DNA of 24,252 nucleotides from JBDKUD01 sp050943315 (GTDB taxonomy: Bacteria > Bacillota > Syntrophomonadia > Syntrophomonadales > Syntrophomonadaceae), in assembly GCA_050943315.1 (NCBI GenBank), contig JBMNOY010000033.1:1-24252 (forward strand). The letters run 5' to 3'. The translations under genes were made by a program, and so were the position numbers. Every line of letters begins with the position of its first letter. Positions within the stretch are counted from its first letter, which is position 1. Below are positions 7,726-15,079 of the stretch, one piece after another. The notes below the pieces were generated by a model. That model saw nothing but the letters and a program-made list of their open reading frames with translations, did not search any database and was not told the origin of the DNA.

Positions 7726-7789
7726 TTATATCACTCCCTATTATAGTCAAACTTTATATGATTTCGCCAGCATGGCGTAAAATCCTTTG

Positions 7790-8896
7790 TTAGAAATGGT
7801 AATATTTAAAGAAATTACTGTAAAACTCTGCAAAAAATCCAAGCCTGATAGAATCTCTTATATTCTCCATCAGTTTTGCCAAAAAGTAAACATTGTGATA
7901 GCTTAGAAGCCTGTGGGCCAGCATTTCTTCAGCCTTTATAAGATGCCTGATATAGGCCCGGGTGTAATTTTTACACACATAGCAGCCACAGTGCGCATCA
8001 ATAGGTGAAAAATCCTCGGCAAAAGCGGCATTACGCACTACCAGTTTCCCTTCCCGGGTAAAAGCAGTACCATGACGTGCCAGCCGGGTAGGCAGGACAC
8101 AATCAAACATATCCACCCCTCTCTTCACCCCTTCTACAAGATCCTCGGGAGCCCCTACTCCCATTAAATAGCGGGGTTTTTCCTGCGGCAGCAGTTTATT
8201 TACCATGTCCAGCATACCATACATATCTTTTTTGGGTTCACCAACACTAAGGCCGCCTATAGCATAACCGGGAAAATCGAGTTCGATAATTTCGCGGGCA
8301 CTTCTTTGGCGCAGATCGGGAAACACACTGCCCTGAATAATGCCAAATAAGGCCTGGTCTTTACGCTGGTGGCTTTGTTTACAGCGTTTGGCCCATAAAG
8401 TGGTTCTTGCCACTGCTGTTTGGGCCTCTTCATAAGAACATGGATAGGGGGGGCATTCATCAAAACACATAATAATGTCCGCTCCCAGCTTTTCCTCAAT
8501 CTCCATAACTTTTTCCGGAGTAAAAAAATGGCGTGACCCATCGATATGGGAATTGAAGTATACCCCTTCATCACTTATCTTCCGTAAACCCTGCAGGCTA
8601 AAGACCTGGAATCCTCCGCTGTCTGTCAAAACACTTTGTTGCCAGTTCATAAATTTATGCAACCCGCCAGCTCTGGCTACCAGGTCTTCACCAGGACGTA
8701 AATGCAGATGGTAAGTATTCGCCAGTATTATTTTTATGTCCATTTCATATAGATCTTCCGGTGTTAGGGTTTTAACCGTGGCCTGCGTACCTACCGGCAT
8801 AAAAACAGGAGTATCAATAACGCCGCGGGATGTGGTCAACTTTCCCAAACGGGCAGCAGATAAGCCATCGGTCTTAACTATTTGAAAATCCAGCAT
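7790..8896 (-). CDS. tgt: tRNA-guanine transglycosylase
   Basis: 368-residue enzyme that swaps guanine-34 of GUN-anticodon tRNAs for preQ1, the committed tRNA step of queuosine synthesis. Key residues are visible: D92 in TDSGGFQVFS, D265 in FDCVLPTRLARHG (covalent nucleophile), GGLSVGEPK in the substrate loop, and the zinc site C303-x-C305-x2-C308 with H334. YTRAYIRHL after the zinc cysteines is diagnostic of the bacterial enzyme. SD GGAGAGAGG precedes the ATG. It follows queA by 44 nt. The tail (NFFKYYHF) is slightly extended and aromatic but otherwise unremarkable. Confidence 0.98.
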   Translation of the reverse strand: MLDFQIVKTDGLSAARLGKLTTSRGVIDTPVFMPVGTQATVKTLTPEDLYEMDIKIILANTYHLHLRPGEDLVARAGGLHKFMNWQQSVLTDSGGFQVFSLQGLRKISDEGVYFNSHIDGSRHFFTPEKVMEIEEKLGADIIMCFDECPPYPCSYEEAQTAVARTTLWAKRCKQSHQRKDQALFGIIQGSVFPDLRQRSAREIIELDFPGYAIGGLSVGEPKKDMYGMLDMVNKLLPQEKPRYLMGVGAPEDLVEGVKRGVDMFDCVLPTRLARHGTAFTREGKLVVRNAAFAEDFSPIDAHCGCYVCKNYTRAYIRHLIKAEEMLAHRLLSYHNVYFLAKLMENIRDSIRLGFFAEFYSNFFKYYHF

Positions 8897-8940
8897 TGAA
8901 AACCTCTCTCCATAAGTACGGATTGTTATACTTACCAGGG

Positions 8941-9996
8941 CTATATAATTAACATGGCGTCGCCATAACTAAAAAAGCGATACTGATTGGCTATAGCATG
9001 CTGATAGGCAGTCATTATCTGGTCAACTCCGGCAAAAGCAGATACCAGCATGATCAATGAAGATCCCGGCAGGTGGAAGTTGGTCACCAACCCGTCAACT
9101 GCTTTTAACTCATAACCGGGGTAAATAAATTTATTAGTTTCTCCATGGGAAGCAGAAAAGCCATATTGATCATTATATACTGATTCCAGTGTTCTTACCA
9201 CCGTTGTTCCCACGGCTATAATTCTATTCCCGGTGCGCCGGGTCTTATTGAGTAATACCGCAGTTGCCTCTTGCAGTTCATAATACTCGTAATGCATGTG
9301 ATGTTGGCGAATATCACGACTGCTTACAGGTCTGAATGTACCCAGGCCGACATGAAGTACAATACTAGCCAGATTAACCCCTTTAGCCTGGATTTTTTCC
9401 AGGAGAGAAGTGGTAAAATGCAAACCTGCCGTGGGTGCAGCTGCTGAGCCAGCCTCCCGGGCATAAACGGTTTGATAGTTTTCCTTGTCAGATTCTTCCG
9501 CCGGGCGATTTATATACGGCGGTAAGGGCATTTGTCCTACTTCTTCGATAAATCCGCGGACATCGCTGCAATTATTAAACCGTACCAGCCTGCCTCCAGC
9601 TAAATTAAGTTCTTTAATAATCTCCGCCTCAACATCACTCTCCGGGGAAAACCTGATTATTGACCCTTTTTTTAACCGCCGGGCCGGCTTCACCAGTACC
9701 TCCCAGCCATCAGGCTTTTGTCCCAAAAGCAAAATCTCCACCCGGGCACCGGTGTCTTTATAACCAAACAGCCGGGCGGGTAGTACTTTGGTTTTATTAA
9801 TAACCAGAGTATCCCCTTTATTGAGGTAATCTATAATGTTGGTGAATACTTTATCTTCCAGGTGCCCTGTTTTTCTCTCCAGTACCAAGAGCCGCGAACT
9901 ATCTCGCGGCTCTACTGGATACTGGGCGATTAAACTCGGAGGCAAGTCGAACATATAAGTATTGAGATCATATACGTCATCTTTGTTTTCGAGCAT
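8941..9996 (-). CDS. queA: S-adenosylmethionine:tRNA ribosyltransferase-isomerase
   Basis: 351-residue enzyme that transfers and isomerises the ribosyl part of SAM onto preQ1-tRNA to give epoxyqueuosine-tRNA. Family signatures seen are FDLPPSLIAQYPVEPRDSSR (16-35), NKTKVLPARL (67-76), YQTVYAREAGSAAAPTAGLHF (174-194) and ALNFHLPGSSL-like VTNFHLPGSSLIML near the C-terminus. SD AGGAGAT precedes the ATG. It sits between a DUF2905 gene (5-nt gap) and tgt, so tgt, queA and queH give the three final steps from preQ1 to queuosine in one cluster. Confidence 0.98.
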   Translation of the reverse strand: MLENKDDVYDLNTYMFDLPPSLIAQYPVEPRDSSRLLVLERKTGHLEDKVFTNIIDYLNKGDTLVINKTKVLPARLFGYKDTGARVEILLLGQKPDGWEVLVKPARRLKKGSIIRFSPESDVEAEIIKELNLAGGRLVRFNNCSDVRGFIEEVGQMPLPPYINRPAEESDKENYQTVYAREAGSAAAPTAGLHFTTSLLEKIQAKGVNLASIVLHVGLGTFRPVSSRDIRQHHMHYEYYELQEATAVLLNKTRRTGNRIIAVGTTVVRTLESVYNDQYGFSASHGETNKFIYPGYELKAVDGLVTNFHLPGSSLIMLVSAFAGVDQIMTAYQHAIANQYRFFSYGDAMLII

Positions 9997-10001
9997 TAAT
10001 A

Positions 10002-10229
10002 CTATCTCCTGTTTACTAAATTCAAAATAATACTTAAAACTATACTTATAACAATACAGGTTACTACGGGGAAAGCGAAGGTAAAATTACCCCTTTTGAT
10101 AAATATATCTCCAGGAAGCCTGAAACCGGTAAAACCCATCCGGGAGATCAAAAGGAAGATAATTCCGCTGATTAGCATTACCAGCCCAAGGCCGATTAGT
10201 ACACGGGCTATTTGTTCACCGCTATTCAT
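10002..10229 (-). CDS. DUF2905 family small membrane protein
   Basis: 75-residue protein with two predicted membrane helices (about 7-30 and 50-70) around the family core RLPGDIFIKRGNFTFAFP. Function is unknown; the family commonly sits next to ruvB, queA or secDF in Firmicutes, as here. An in-frame TTG one codon upstream (10232) could be read as the start. The GGTGAT SD is better spaced for the ATG at 10229, which I chose. The stop codon is 5 nt before queA. Confidence 0.88.
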   Translation of the reverse strand: MNSGEQIARVLIGLGLVMLISGIIFLLISRMGFTGFRLPGDIFIKRGNFTFAFPVVTCIVISIVLSIILNLVNRR

Positions 10230-10267
10230 CAACTATCACCACACTAATGCATAATAACCTTGCGCGC

Positions 10268-10825
10268 TCACGCACGCTCTGCTTTTTTTAATCCCCGGGG
10301 AGCATATCTTTCCATTTCACTGTAAAGACATCCGCAATACTGCTGCCGGTATATCCCCATCTCCCGGGATATAACCCCGGTTTGCTTAAATCCTTCCCGA
10401 AAATCCTGGTAAAGAAAGGGTACGCCATATTTTTTGCCGATAGCCTCGCCGATATCTTTAATAGTGTTATGCTTTTGCATTTTACTCACCAGCAGGGTAG
10501 TTGTATAATAGTCAAACTTACCTTTTTTCGCTATGTGAGCCGCCTGTTCAAGACGCATCTGGTAACATATCATACAGCGATGGCTTTCCCGGTAGGCTAT
10601 GTTTTGGAAGTAGTCAACCGGATTATATTTTTCATCATAAATAACCTTAAGGTCTACTTTTTCCGCATACTGCTCAAGAGCTTCTTTTCTCTTCAGGTAT
10701 TCCGTATAGGGATGTATATTGGGGTTGTAAAAATACCCCATCAAATTATGTCCCTGTTCCCTTAACGTGGGCACCGGGAAAGTGGCACAGGGTCCGCAAC
10801 AAATATGCAACAATACTTTAGCCAT
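10268..10825 (-). CDS. queH: Epoxyqueuosine reductase QueH
   Basis: 185-residue protein of the former DUF208 family. QueH reduces epoxyqueuosine to queuosine in tRNA and replaces the unrelated cobalamin-dependent QueG. Conserved cysteines are in place: HICCGPC (C9, C10, C13), CMIC (C84, C87) and CGC (C164, C166). They bind a 4Fe-4S cluster and a second metal in the characterised family member. SD AAGGAAG precedes the ATG. It stands 38 nt upstream of DUF2905 and shares the cluster with queA and tgt. The 155-nt gap between it and ruvB contains a foldable region and a dispersed repeat. Confidence 0.94.
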   Translation of the reverse strand: MAKVLLHICCGPCATFPVPTLREQGHNLMGYFYNPNIHPYTEYLKRKEALEQYAEKVDLKVIYDEKYNPVDYFQNIAYRESHRCMICYQMRLEQAAHIAKKGKFDYYTTTLLVSKMQKHNTIKDIGEAIGKKYGVPFLYQDFREGFKQTGVISREMGIYRQQYCGCLYSEMERYAPRGLKKAERA

Positions 10826-10865
10826 TAAACATACTTCCTTATAATAAGTAAAAATGCCAAGAAAG

Positions 10866-10946
10866 AATAGACGCTGGCAACCTTGCCCGACGCAGACTTT
10901 TATGACTTGCGCAGGTCATATTAGTCTCGTAAGTCTTTCGTCTATT
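10866..10946 (-). promoter_or_regulatory. Foldable three-way-junction region in the queH 5' leader
   Basis: AATAGACG (10866-10873) is the exact reverse complement of 10939-10946 and closes a loop with two further hairpins. One is GGCA/TGCC (10876-10887). The other is a long stem of AGACT/AGTCT (10894-10898 with 10923-10927) continuing into TATGAC/GTCATA (10901-10906 with 10915-10920). It lies about 41 nt upstream of the queH start codon. I cannot match it to a preQ1 or other riboswitch class. It could be a leader element or a dispersed palindrome. No intrinsic terminator follows. Confidence 0.35.
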
Positions 10947-10955
10947 TAAAACCAG

Positions 10956-10973
10956 ATCTGTGTTAATCTGTGT
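10956..10973 (-). repeat. Extragenic ACACAGATNAACACAGAT repeat, copy 2 (inverted)
   Basis: The minus strand reads ACACAGATTAACACAGAT, differing at one of 18 positions from the plus-strand copy at 3494-3511. It ends 7 nt before the last base of the ruvB stop codon and abuts the foldable region in front of queH. Confidence 0.55.
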
Positions 10974-10980
10974 TGAATGA

Positions 10981-12018
10981 TCACTGCTGGTTTTCAAACA
11001 GGTTCAGATTCTCCGGATTTTTATTAAACTGGTAACCCAAATGCCGGTAGGCCTGTTCAGTAGCAATACGTCCGCGGGGAGTTTTCTGGATAAATCCCAG
11101 CTTCATAAGATATGGCTCATAAACATCGGTTACTGTATCCGGTTCCTCGGAGACTGATGCTGCCAGGGTTTCCAGACCAACCGGTCCCCCGCCAAATTTA
11201 ACGATTATGGATTCCAAAATCATGCGGTCAACCATATCCAGCCCAAACTTATCCACTTCAAACATTTCCAGCGCCTGCCTGGCAGTATCCTGTTCAATAC
11301 AGCCATTACCTTTAACCAGAGCATAATCACTTACTCGTTTTAACAGCCGGTTAGCCACACGGGGAGTACCCCGGGAGCGCCGGGCAATTTCATATGCTCC
11401 CTCATTGGTAACTTTTATGCCTAAAATACTTCCAGCCCGGATGATAATCTGGGATAAGTCCTCAGTAGTATAGAAATCCAACCGGCAGTTAATACCAAAC
11501 CTGTCCCGCAGAGGTGAACTTAAAAGCCCCGGCCGGGTAGTTGCTCCAATCAGTGTAAAGGGAGGCAGGTCAATACGCAAGGTTCGAGCTGCCGGGCCTT
11601 TTCCGATAATAATATCTATTACCGAATCCTCCATGGCCGGATACATTATCTCTTCAACGGTTCGGTTCAGGCGGTGTATTTCATCTATAAAAAGAATTTC
11701 CCCCGGTTCTAAATTAGTAAGAATAGCTGCCAAATCTCCCGGCCTTTCGATTGCTGGTCCGGATGTTTTGCGTATAGAGTTACCCATCTCAGCAGCAATT
11801 ATACTGGCCAGGGTAGTTTTTCCCAATCCAGGCGGGCCGCTTAACAGCACATGGTCCAGGCTTTCGTTTCTCTCGCGGGCAGCGCAGATAAATATGCTTA
11901 TATTCTGCTTAACCCGGTCCTGTCCGATATAATCATTTAACCGCATAGGCCTTAAACATAAATCGGTGTTATCATCTTCACTAATAATATGCGATGACAA
12001 CAAGCGGTTATCTTCCAC
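10981..12018 (-). CDS. ruvB: Holliday junction branch migration ATPase RuvB
   Basis: 345-residue AAA+ motor that, as hexamers bound by RuvA, drives branch migration of Holliday junctions. Walker A is GPPGLGKTT (61-69) and Walker B LFIDEIH (109-115). Sensor 1 is GATTRPGLLS (158-167) and the arginine finger region RDRFG (171-175). The C-terminal winged helix ends with TPRGRIATEQAYRHLG. The start is GTG, supported by SD AGGGGGG about 8 nt upstream. It begins 12 nt after ruvA, in a ruvC-ruvA-ruvB run. Confidence 0.98.
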   Translation of the reverse strand: MEDNRLLSSHIISEDDNTDLCLRPMRLNDYIGQDRVKQNISIFICAARERNESLDHVLLSGPPGLGKTTLASIIAAEMGNSIRKTSGPAIERPGDLAAILTNLEPGEILFIDEIHRLNRTVEEIMYPAMEDSVIDIIIGKGPAARTLRIDLPPFTLIGATTRPGLLSSPLRDRFGINCRLDFYTTEDLSQIIIRAGSILGIKVTNEGAYEIARRSRGTPRVANRLLKRVSDYALVKGNGCIEQDTARQALEMFEVDKFGLDMVDRMILESIIVKFGGGPVGLETLAASVSEEPDTVTDVYEPYLMKLGFIQKTPRGRIATEQAYRHLGYQFNKNPENLNLFENQQ

Positions 12019-12030
12019 AGTCGTACCCCC

Positions 12031-12633
12031 CTATTTCGGTAAATGCAGTGCTTTAGTTCTTAACAGCTTCTTTATATTAGCCTCTACACTATCACCCAGC
12101 TCACCCTTTTGCTTTAATTCCATAAGCACCGGCAGCATTTCACTGCGGCTATATCCCAGGGCCTCCATTGCTTCCAGGATATCTGTAAACATGGTGTCCG
12201 CTGAGTTATCAGTCTCCAGTTTAAAAATTGGCAGGCCGATTTTGTCCTTAAGCTCAAACACCAACCGTTCGGCAGTTTTCTTGCCCACCCCGGGTATTTT
12301 AGTCAAGCTTTTAATATCCTGGCTGGAAATAATATGACCGAACTTTCCAGGATCAACTGCGCCTAATATGCCCAGGGCTAATTTAGAACCAACACCGGAA
12401 ACTCCCAATAAAACCTTAAATAGCTCCAGTTCTTCCTTATTCATAAATCCATAAAGCTTAAATTCGTTTTCTAAAACCTGCAAAAAGGTATAGATAAATA
12501 TTTCACTGCCGACCGCCGGCAACCCCGAAAAAGAACGGCTATGAATATACACTTCCAGACCTATGCCGTTAACTTCTATAATTATTGATTCCTGGTGGCA
12601 GGCGAACAGTTTTCCCCGTAAAAAAGATATCAT
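12031..12633 (-). CDS. ruvA: Holliday junction recognition protein RuvA
   Basis: 200-residue DNA-binding subunit that tetramerises on four-way junctions and recruits RuvB. It has an OB-fold N-terminal domain (MISFLRGKL at the start; YTFLQVLENEFKLYGF). Tandem helix-hairpin-helix motifs follow (FKVLLGVSGVGSKLALGIL and KIPGVGKKTAERLVFELKD). An acidic linker leads to a C-terminal RuvB-binding three-helix domain (EAMEALGYSRSEM). The ATG follows a GGGGGAG SD. It stands 48 nt after ruvC. Confidence 0.98.
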   Translation of the reverse strand: MISFLRGKLFACHQESIIIEVNGIGLEVYIHSRSFSGLPAVGSEIFIYTFLQVLENEFKLYGFMNKEELELFKVLLGVSGVGSKLALGILGAVDPGKFGHIISSQDIKSLTKIPGVGKKTAERLVFELKDKIGLPIFKLETDNSADTMFTDILEAMEALGYSRSEMLPVLMELKQKGELGDSVEANIKKLLRTKALHLPK

Positions 12634-12681
12634 GGTTTCTCCCCCAAGTTAATCATAGCTCTGCCAACTGCCGGGGCATGC

Positions 12682-13179
12682 TTAATCTTTACCTTGCATT
12701 AACTTCGTTACTCTACAGGAATGCAGATGACATATGGCTACTGCCAGGGCATCTGCAGCATCATCCGGACGAGGCATGGTATCCATGGCCAGGATATTTT
12801 TAACCATTAACTGAACCTGCCTTTTATCCGCATTCCCATAACCCACTACCGCTTGCTTGACTTGCAAAGGGGTGTATTCGGCCACAGGAAGCCCGGCACC
12901 GGCCGCCGTCATCATAGCCACCCCCCGGCTCTGGGCAACAGTTATAACCGTTTTGGAATTCTTCTGGTAAAACAACTCCTCTATCCCTGCTGCATCAGGT
13001 TGAAACTGATTAATCAGCTTCATTAACTCCTGATTAATTTTCAACAACCTCAGCGGCATTGCCATGGTGGAAGGTGTATTAATAGTTCCGTAAGCTACCA
13101 GCGTTTCCCGGCCATGTTTATTTTCCACCAATCCGTAGCCGGTAGTAGCTGTACCCGGGTCAATCCCCAAAACTAACAT
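12682..13179 (-). CDS. ruvC: Crossover junction endodeoxyribonuclease RuvC
   Basis: 165-residue Holliday junction resolvase with the RNase H-like fold. The four acidic catalytic residues correspond to D7 (GIDPGTATTGYG), E67 (GIEELF), D140 and D143 (RPDDAADALAVA). Length and motifs are standard. SD AGAGGAT lies about 8 nt before the ATG. The 400-nt space upstream holds a small separate transcription unit that ends in its own terminator (13277-13314), so ruvC probably has its own promoter in the AT-rich stretch 13180-13275. Confidence 0.98.
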   Translation of the reverse strand: MLVLGIDPGTATTGYGLVENKHGRETLVAYGTINTPSTMAMPLRLLKINQELMKLINQFQPDAAGIEELFYQKNSKTVITVAQSRGVAMMTAAGAGLPVAEYTPLQVKQAVVGYGNADKRQVQLMVKNILAMDTMPRPDDAADALAVAICHLHSCRVTKLMQGKD

Positions 13180-13276
13180 ATTTAACTATCCTCTACCCTA
13201 TCATTATTAAATAATATTACTGCAAAATCGATTTCTTCGCCATATCAGGGGTGACTTCCCAACCAATTGTTCCCAC

Positions 13277-13314
13277 AAAAAAGAAGCCGGCGCCTGCCTG
13301 CGCAGAACGTCGGC
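13277..13314 (-). terminator. Intrinsic terminator of the small unit between bofC-like gene and ruvC
   Basis: The minus-strand RNA GCCGACG (13314-13308) pairs with CGCCGGC (13292-13286), six of seven base pairs. It is followed by UUCUUUUUU (13285-13277). It is seven or more bases beyond the stop codons of either reading frame in the small ORF region and separates that unit from ruvC. Confidence 0.7.
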
Positions 13315-13330
13315 CTCCTGTCATCACCGG

Positions 13331-13468
13331 TTACCAGTATCTCTGTCTCCGGCATCTATTTTTCCGACAACTACGTTTACGATCATGGCGTTTCCACCAT
13401 GAATTTCTTCGAAAACTTCTTTTACGTCCATGGCCGCGGCGACGTCTCCGGGTTGCCCACATGGTCAT
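13331..13468 (-). CDS. Possible 45-residue arginine-rich small protein (or overlapping-frame alternative)
   Basis: I do not recognise this ORF. The ATG at 13468 has an excellent SD (AAGGGGGGTGAT, spacing about 5). The product begins MTMWATRRRRRGHGRKRSF and has 17 Arg and 4 Lys among 45 residues. A second frame on the same strand (ATG 13431 to TGA 13324, 35 residues, MDVKEVFEEIHGGNAM...) has the G-rich first codon positions of normal coding sequence but a poor start context. Only one frame is likely real; a frame change from the first start into the second frame would also make sense. The unit ends in a terminator at 13277-13314. It lies 113 nt downstream of the BofC-like gene. Rest of the 400-nt gap: nothing else recognised. 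Confidence 0.35.
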   Translation of the reverse strand: MTMWATRRRRRGHGRKRSFRRNSWWKRHDRKRSCRKNRCRRQRYW

Positions 13469-13580
13469 TGTATCACCCCCCTTAACCGCCAGGTTGGCTG
13501 TTTATACATTTTATTCCAGCACTGACTCAGAGGTTAATGAAAAGGGGGTTTTTTATCCAGTTGGTGCCGTTAACCCGGTT

Positions 13581-14150
13581 CTAAAGATACTCGTCCAAAT
13601 TCTCCAAAGCATCATTTAGAGCCTGCTGGTTATCAAACTCATACTCACCGTTAAGAATCATCTTTTGCAGATCACCGGGCAAGGAACTTATCTTTATGTT
13701 GGTTACGCGCAGCAAGCGATCGTTTTTATCATCAGGCCCCATGTAAACCGCTACCATTCCTTTAAAATCCTTCAGGCGACATTTTTCTTTATCGCGGGGG
13801 CACCAGTCATCAATGGTTTGCCGTATAATCAAGGCCTGTTTATACAAAGTGATTCTAAAACCATTTTGCGCAGTGTATTGTTCCTTCAACTCTTCTAAAG
13901 TCTTGCCGATGATACTTTTTTTATTTTCAAAGGGGGATACAACCAGATGACCACAACGGGTATACTCTTTCTCCAGTACCACCTGGGTATCTTCGGTTAT
14001 AATATCATGGTTTTGCTCCACATTCACGACCGGTTTTTGCTGAATATCCTTCAAACTAAAATACTGATAGGCGTTGGACAAAGTATAGCCGATTCCGAAA
14101 CTTACTATCAGCATGGCAATAACAATTAGGCCCATCCTCCGGTTATTCAT
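13581..14150 (-). CDS. BofC-like (bypass-of-forespore C, C-terminal domain) protein
   Basis: 189 residues from the chosen start. One N-terminal membrane anchor or uncleaved signal (about 6-27) precedes an extracytoplasmic domain. That domain resembles clostridial BofC_C proteins: EYTRCGHLVV, IIGKTLEELKEQY, IDDWCPRD, GMVAVYMGPD and SSLPGDLQKMI. In Bacillus, BofC is made in the forespore and restrains signalling to pro-sigma-K processing; here the role is inferred by family. Two cysteines (CGH and WCP) are typical of the clostridial form. A longer reading from 14180 adds ten residues but has no SD, whereas AGAGGTGAT stands 6 nt before the ATG at 14150. It is separated from yebC by a terminator, so it is transcribed on its own. 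Confidence 0.8.
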   Translation of the reverse strand: MNNRRMGLIVIAMLIVSFGIGYTLSNAYQYFSLKDIQQKPVVNVEQNHDIITEDTQVVLEKEYTRCGHLVVSPFENKKSIIGKTLEELKEQYTAQNGFRITLYKQALIIRQTIDDWCPRDKEKCRLKDFKGMVAVYMGPDDKNDRLLRVTNIKISSLPGDLQKMILNGEYEFDNQQALNDALENLDEYL

Positions 14151-14241
14151 AAATATCACCTCTACCTGAATTGTTGCCATTTTTTAGCTTATATATACCG
14201 TCATCGGCAGGTTTGACTGATATGAATTCCGCCCGGAGAGT

Positions 14242-14269
14242 AAAAAAGGGGCTATTTATTTAAGCCCCT
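14242..14269 (-). terminator. Intrinsic terminator downstream of yebC
   Basis: The minus strand forms a 7-bp AGGGGCU/AGCCCCU stem (14269-14263 with 14253-14247) with a 9-nt A/U loop, followed by six U (14247-14242). It lies 27 nt after the yebC stop codon and before the BofC-like gene. Confidence 0.92.
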
Positions 14270-14296
14270 GATTTATCTTATACGTTTATCTTATGG

Positions 14297-15052
14297 TTAG
14301 GATAATTTATCCATTATTTCGTCAGGTATAGAACAATTGACATATACATTCTGTACATCATCGTGGTCTTCCAGAACATCAATCAACTTCATGACCCGGC
14401 GGGCCATTTCTTCATCGTTAATTTCTACCGTATTCTGCGGCAGCATTACAATATCCGCATCCTCTACAGTAAAGCCTTCCTTTTCCAGGGCTTCTTTAAC
14501 CTCCATAAATGACTCCGGTGAAGTAACTACTTCAATTGTTTCATCGTTTTCCCGAACATCATCTGCTCCCAGTTCAAGAGCTCTGAGCATGAAATCGTCC
14601 TTATCCATGTTTAATGTTTCACTGTTGATAGTTACTACTCCAGAACGGGTAAACATCCAGGCTACACAGCCACTTTCCCCCAGGTTGCCATTATGCTTGG
14701 AAAACAGGTGTCTGATGTCTGAAGCGGTGCGGTTGCGGTTATCAGTGGCGATATCCAGCATTACCGCTACTCCCCCTGGTCCATAGCCTTCATAGACAAG
14801 TTCCTCGATAGCCTCACTTTCCAGTTCCCCGGTACCCTTTTTAATGGCCCGGGTTATGTTTTCATTAGGCATATTAACCGCTTTTGCCTTCTGAATAACC
14901 AGTTTAAGTTTGGAATTACCTTCCGGGTCTCCTCCACCGGCACGGGCAGCAATAATTAGTTCTTTGGCTATTTTAGTAAATTCCTTGCCTCGTTTCTCAT
15001 CTGAACGGGCTTTTTGGTGTTTTATGTTTGCCCATTTGGAATGTCCAGACAT
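14297..15052 (-). CDS. yebC: YebC/PmpR/TACO1 family protein
   Basis: 251-residue protein beginning MSGHSKWANIKHQKARSDEK, the family hallmark. GGDPEGNSKLK, NMPNENITRAIKKGTGE and YEGYGPGGVAVM follow in the usual order, and length is standard. The family was long called a transcriptional regulator. Later work links bacterial and mitochondrial members to translation, relieving ribosome stalling at proline stretches. It often sits just upstream of ruvC, as here with two units in between. SD AAGGAGGA precedes the ATG. Confidence 0.97.
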   Translation of the reverse strand: MSGHSKWANIKHQKARSDEKRGKEFTKIAKELIIAARAGGGDPEGNSKLKLVIQKAKAVNMPNENITRAIKKGTGELESEAIEELVYEGYGPGGVAVMLDIATDNRNRTASDIRHLFSKHNGNLGESGCVAWMFTRSGVVTINSETLNMDKDDFMLRALELGADDVRENDETIEVVTSPESFMEVKEALEKEGFTVEDADIVMLPQNTVEINDEEMARRVMKLIDVLEDHDDVQNVYVNCSIPDEIMDKLS

Positions 15053-15079
15053 TGTTTTGTTCCTCCTTACGCAAAATAA

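Noticed and set aside
10866..10946. Assignment of the queH leader as a preQ1 riboswitch
   Set aside because: No preQ1-I, -II or -III consensus could be recognised; only generic stems are visible.
13251..13619. 122-codon plus-strand open frame spanning the gap between ruvC and the BofC-like gene
   Set aside because: It has no SD and crosses the end of the BofC-like gene. The minus strand carries a good SD and terminator over the same bases, so the transcription signals point the other way.
14337..14786. 149-codon plus-strand open frame opposite yebC
   Set aside because: It is very serine-rich, as expected from reading the complement of an acidic gene, and lies opposite a clear yebC.
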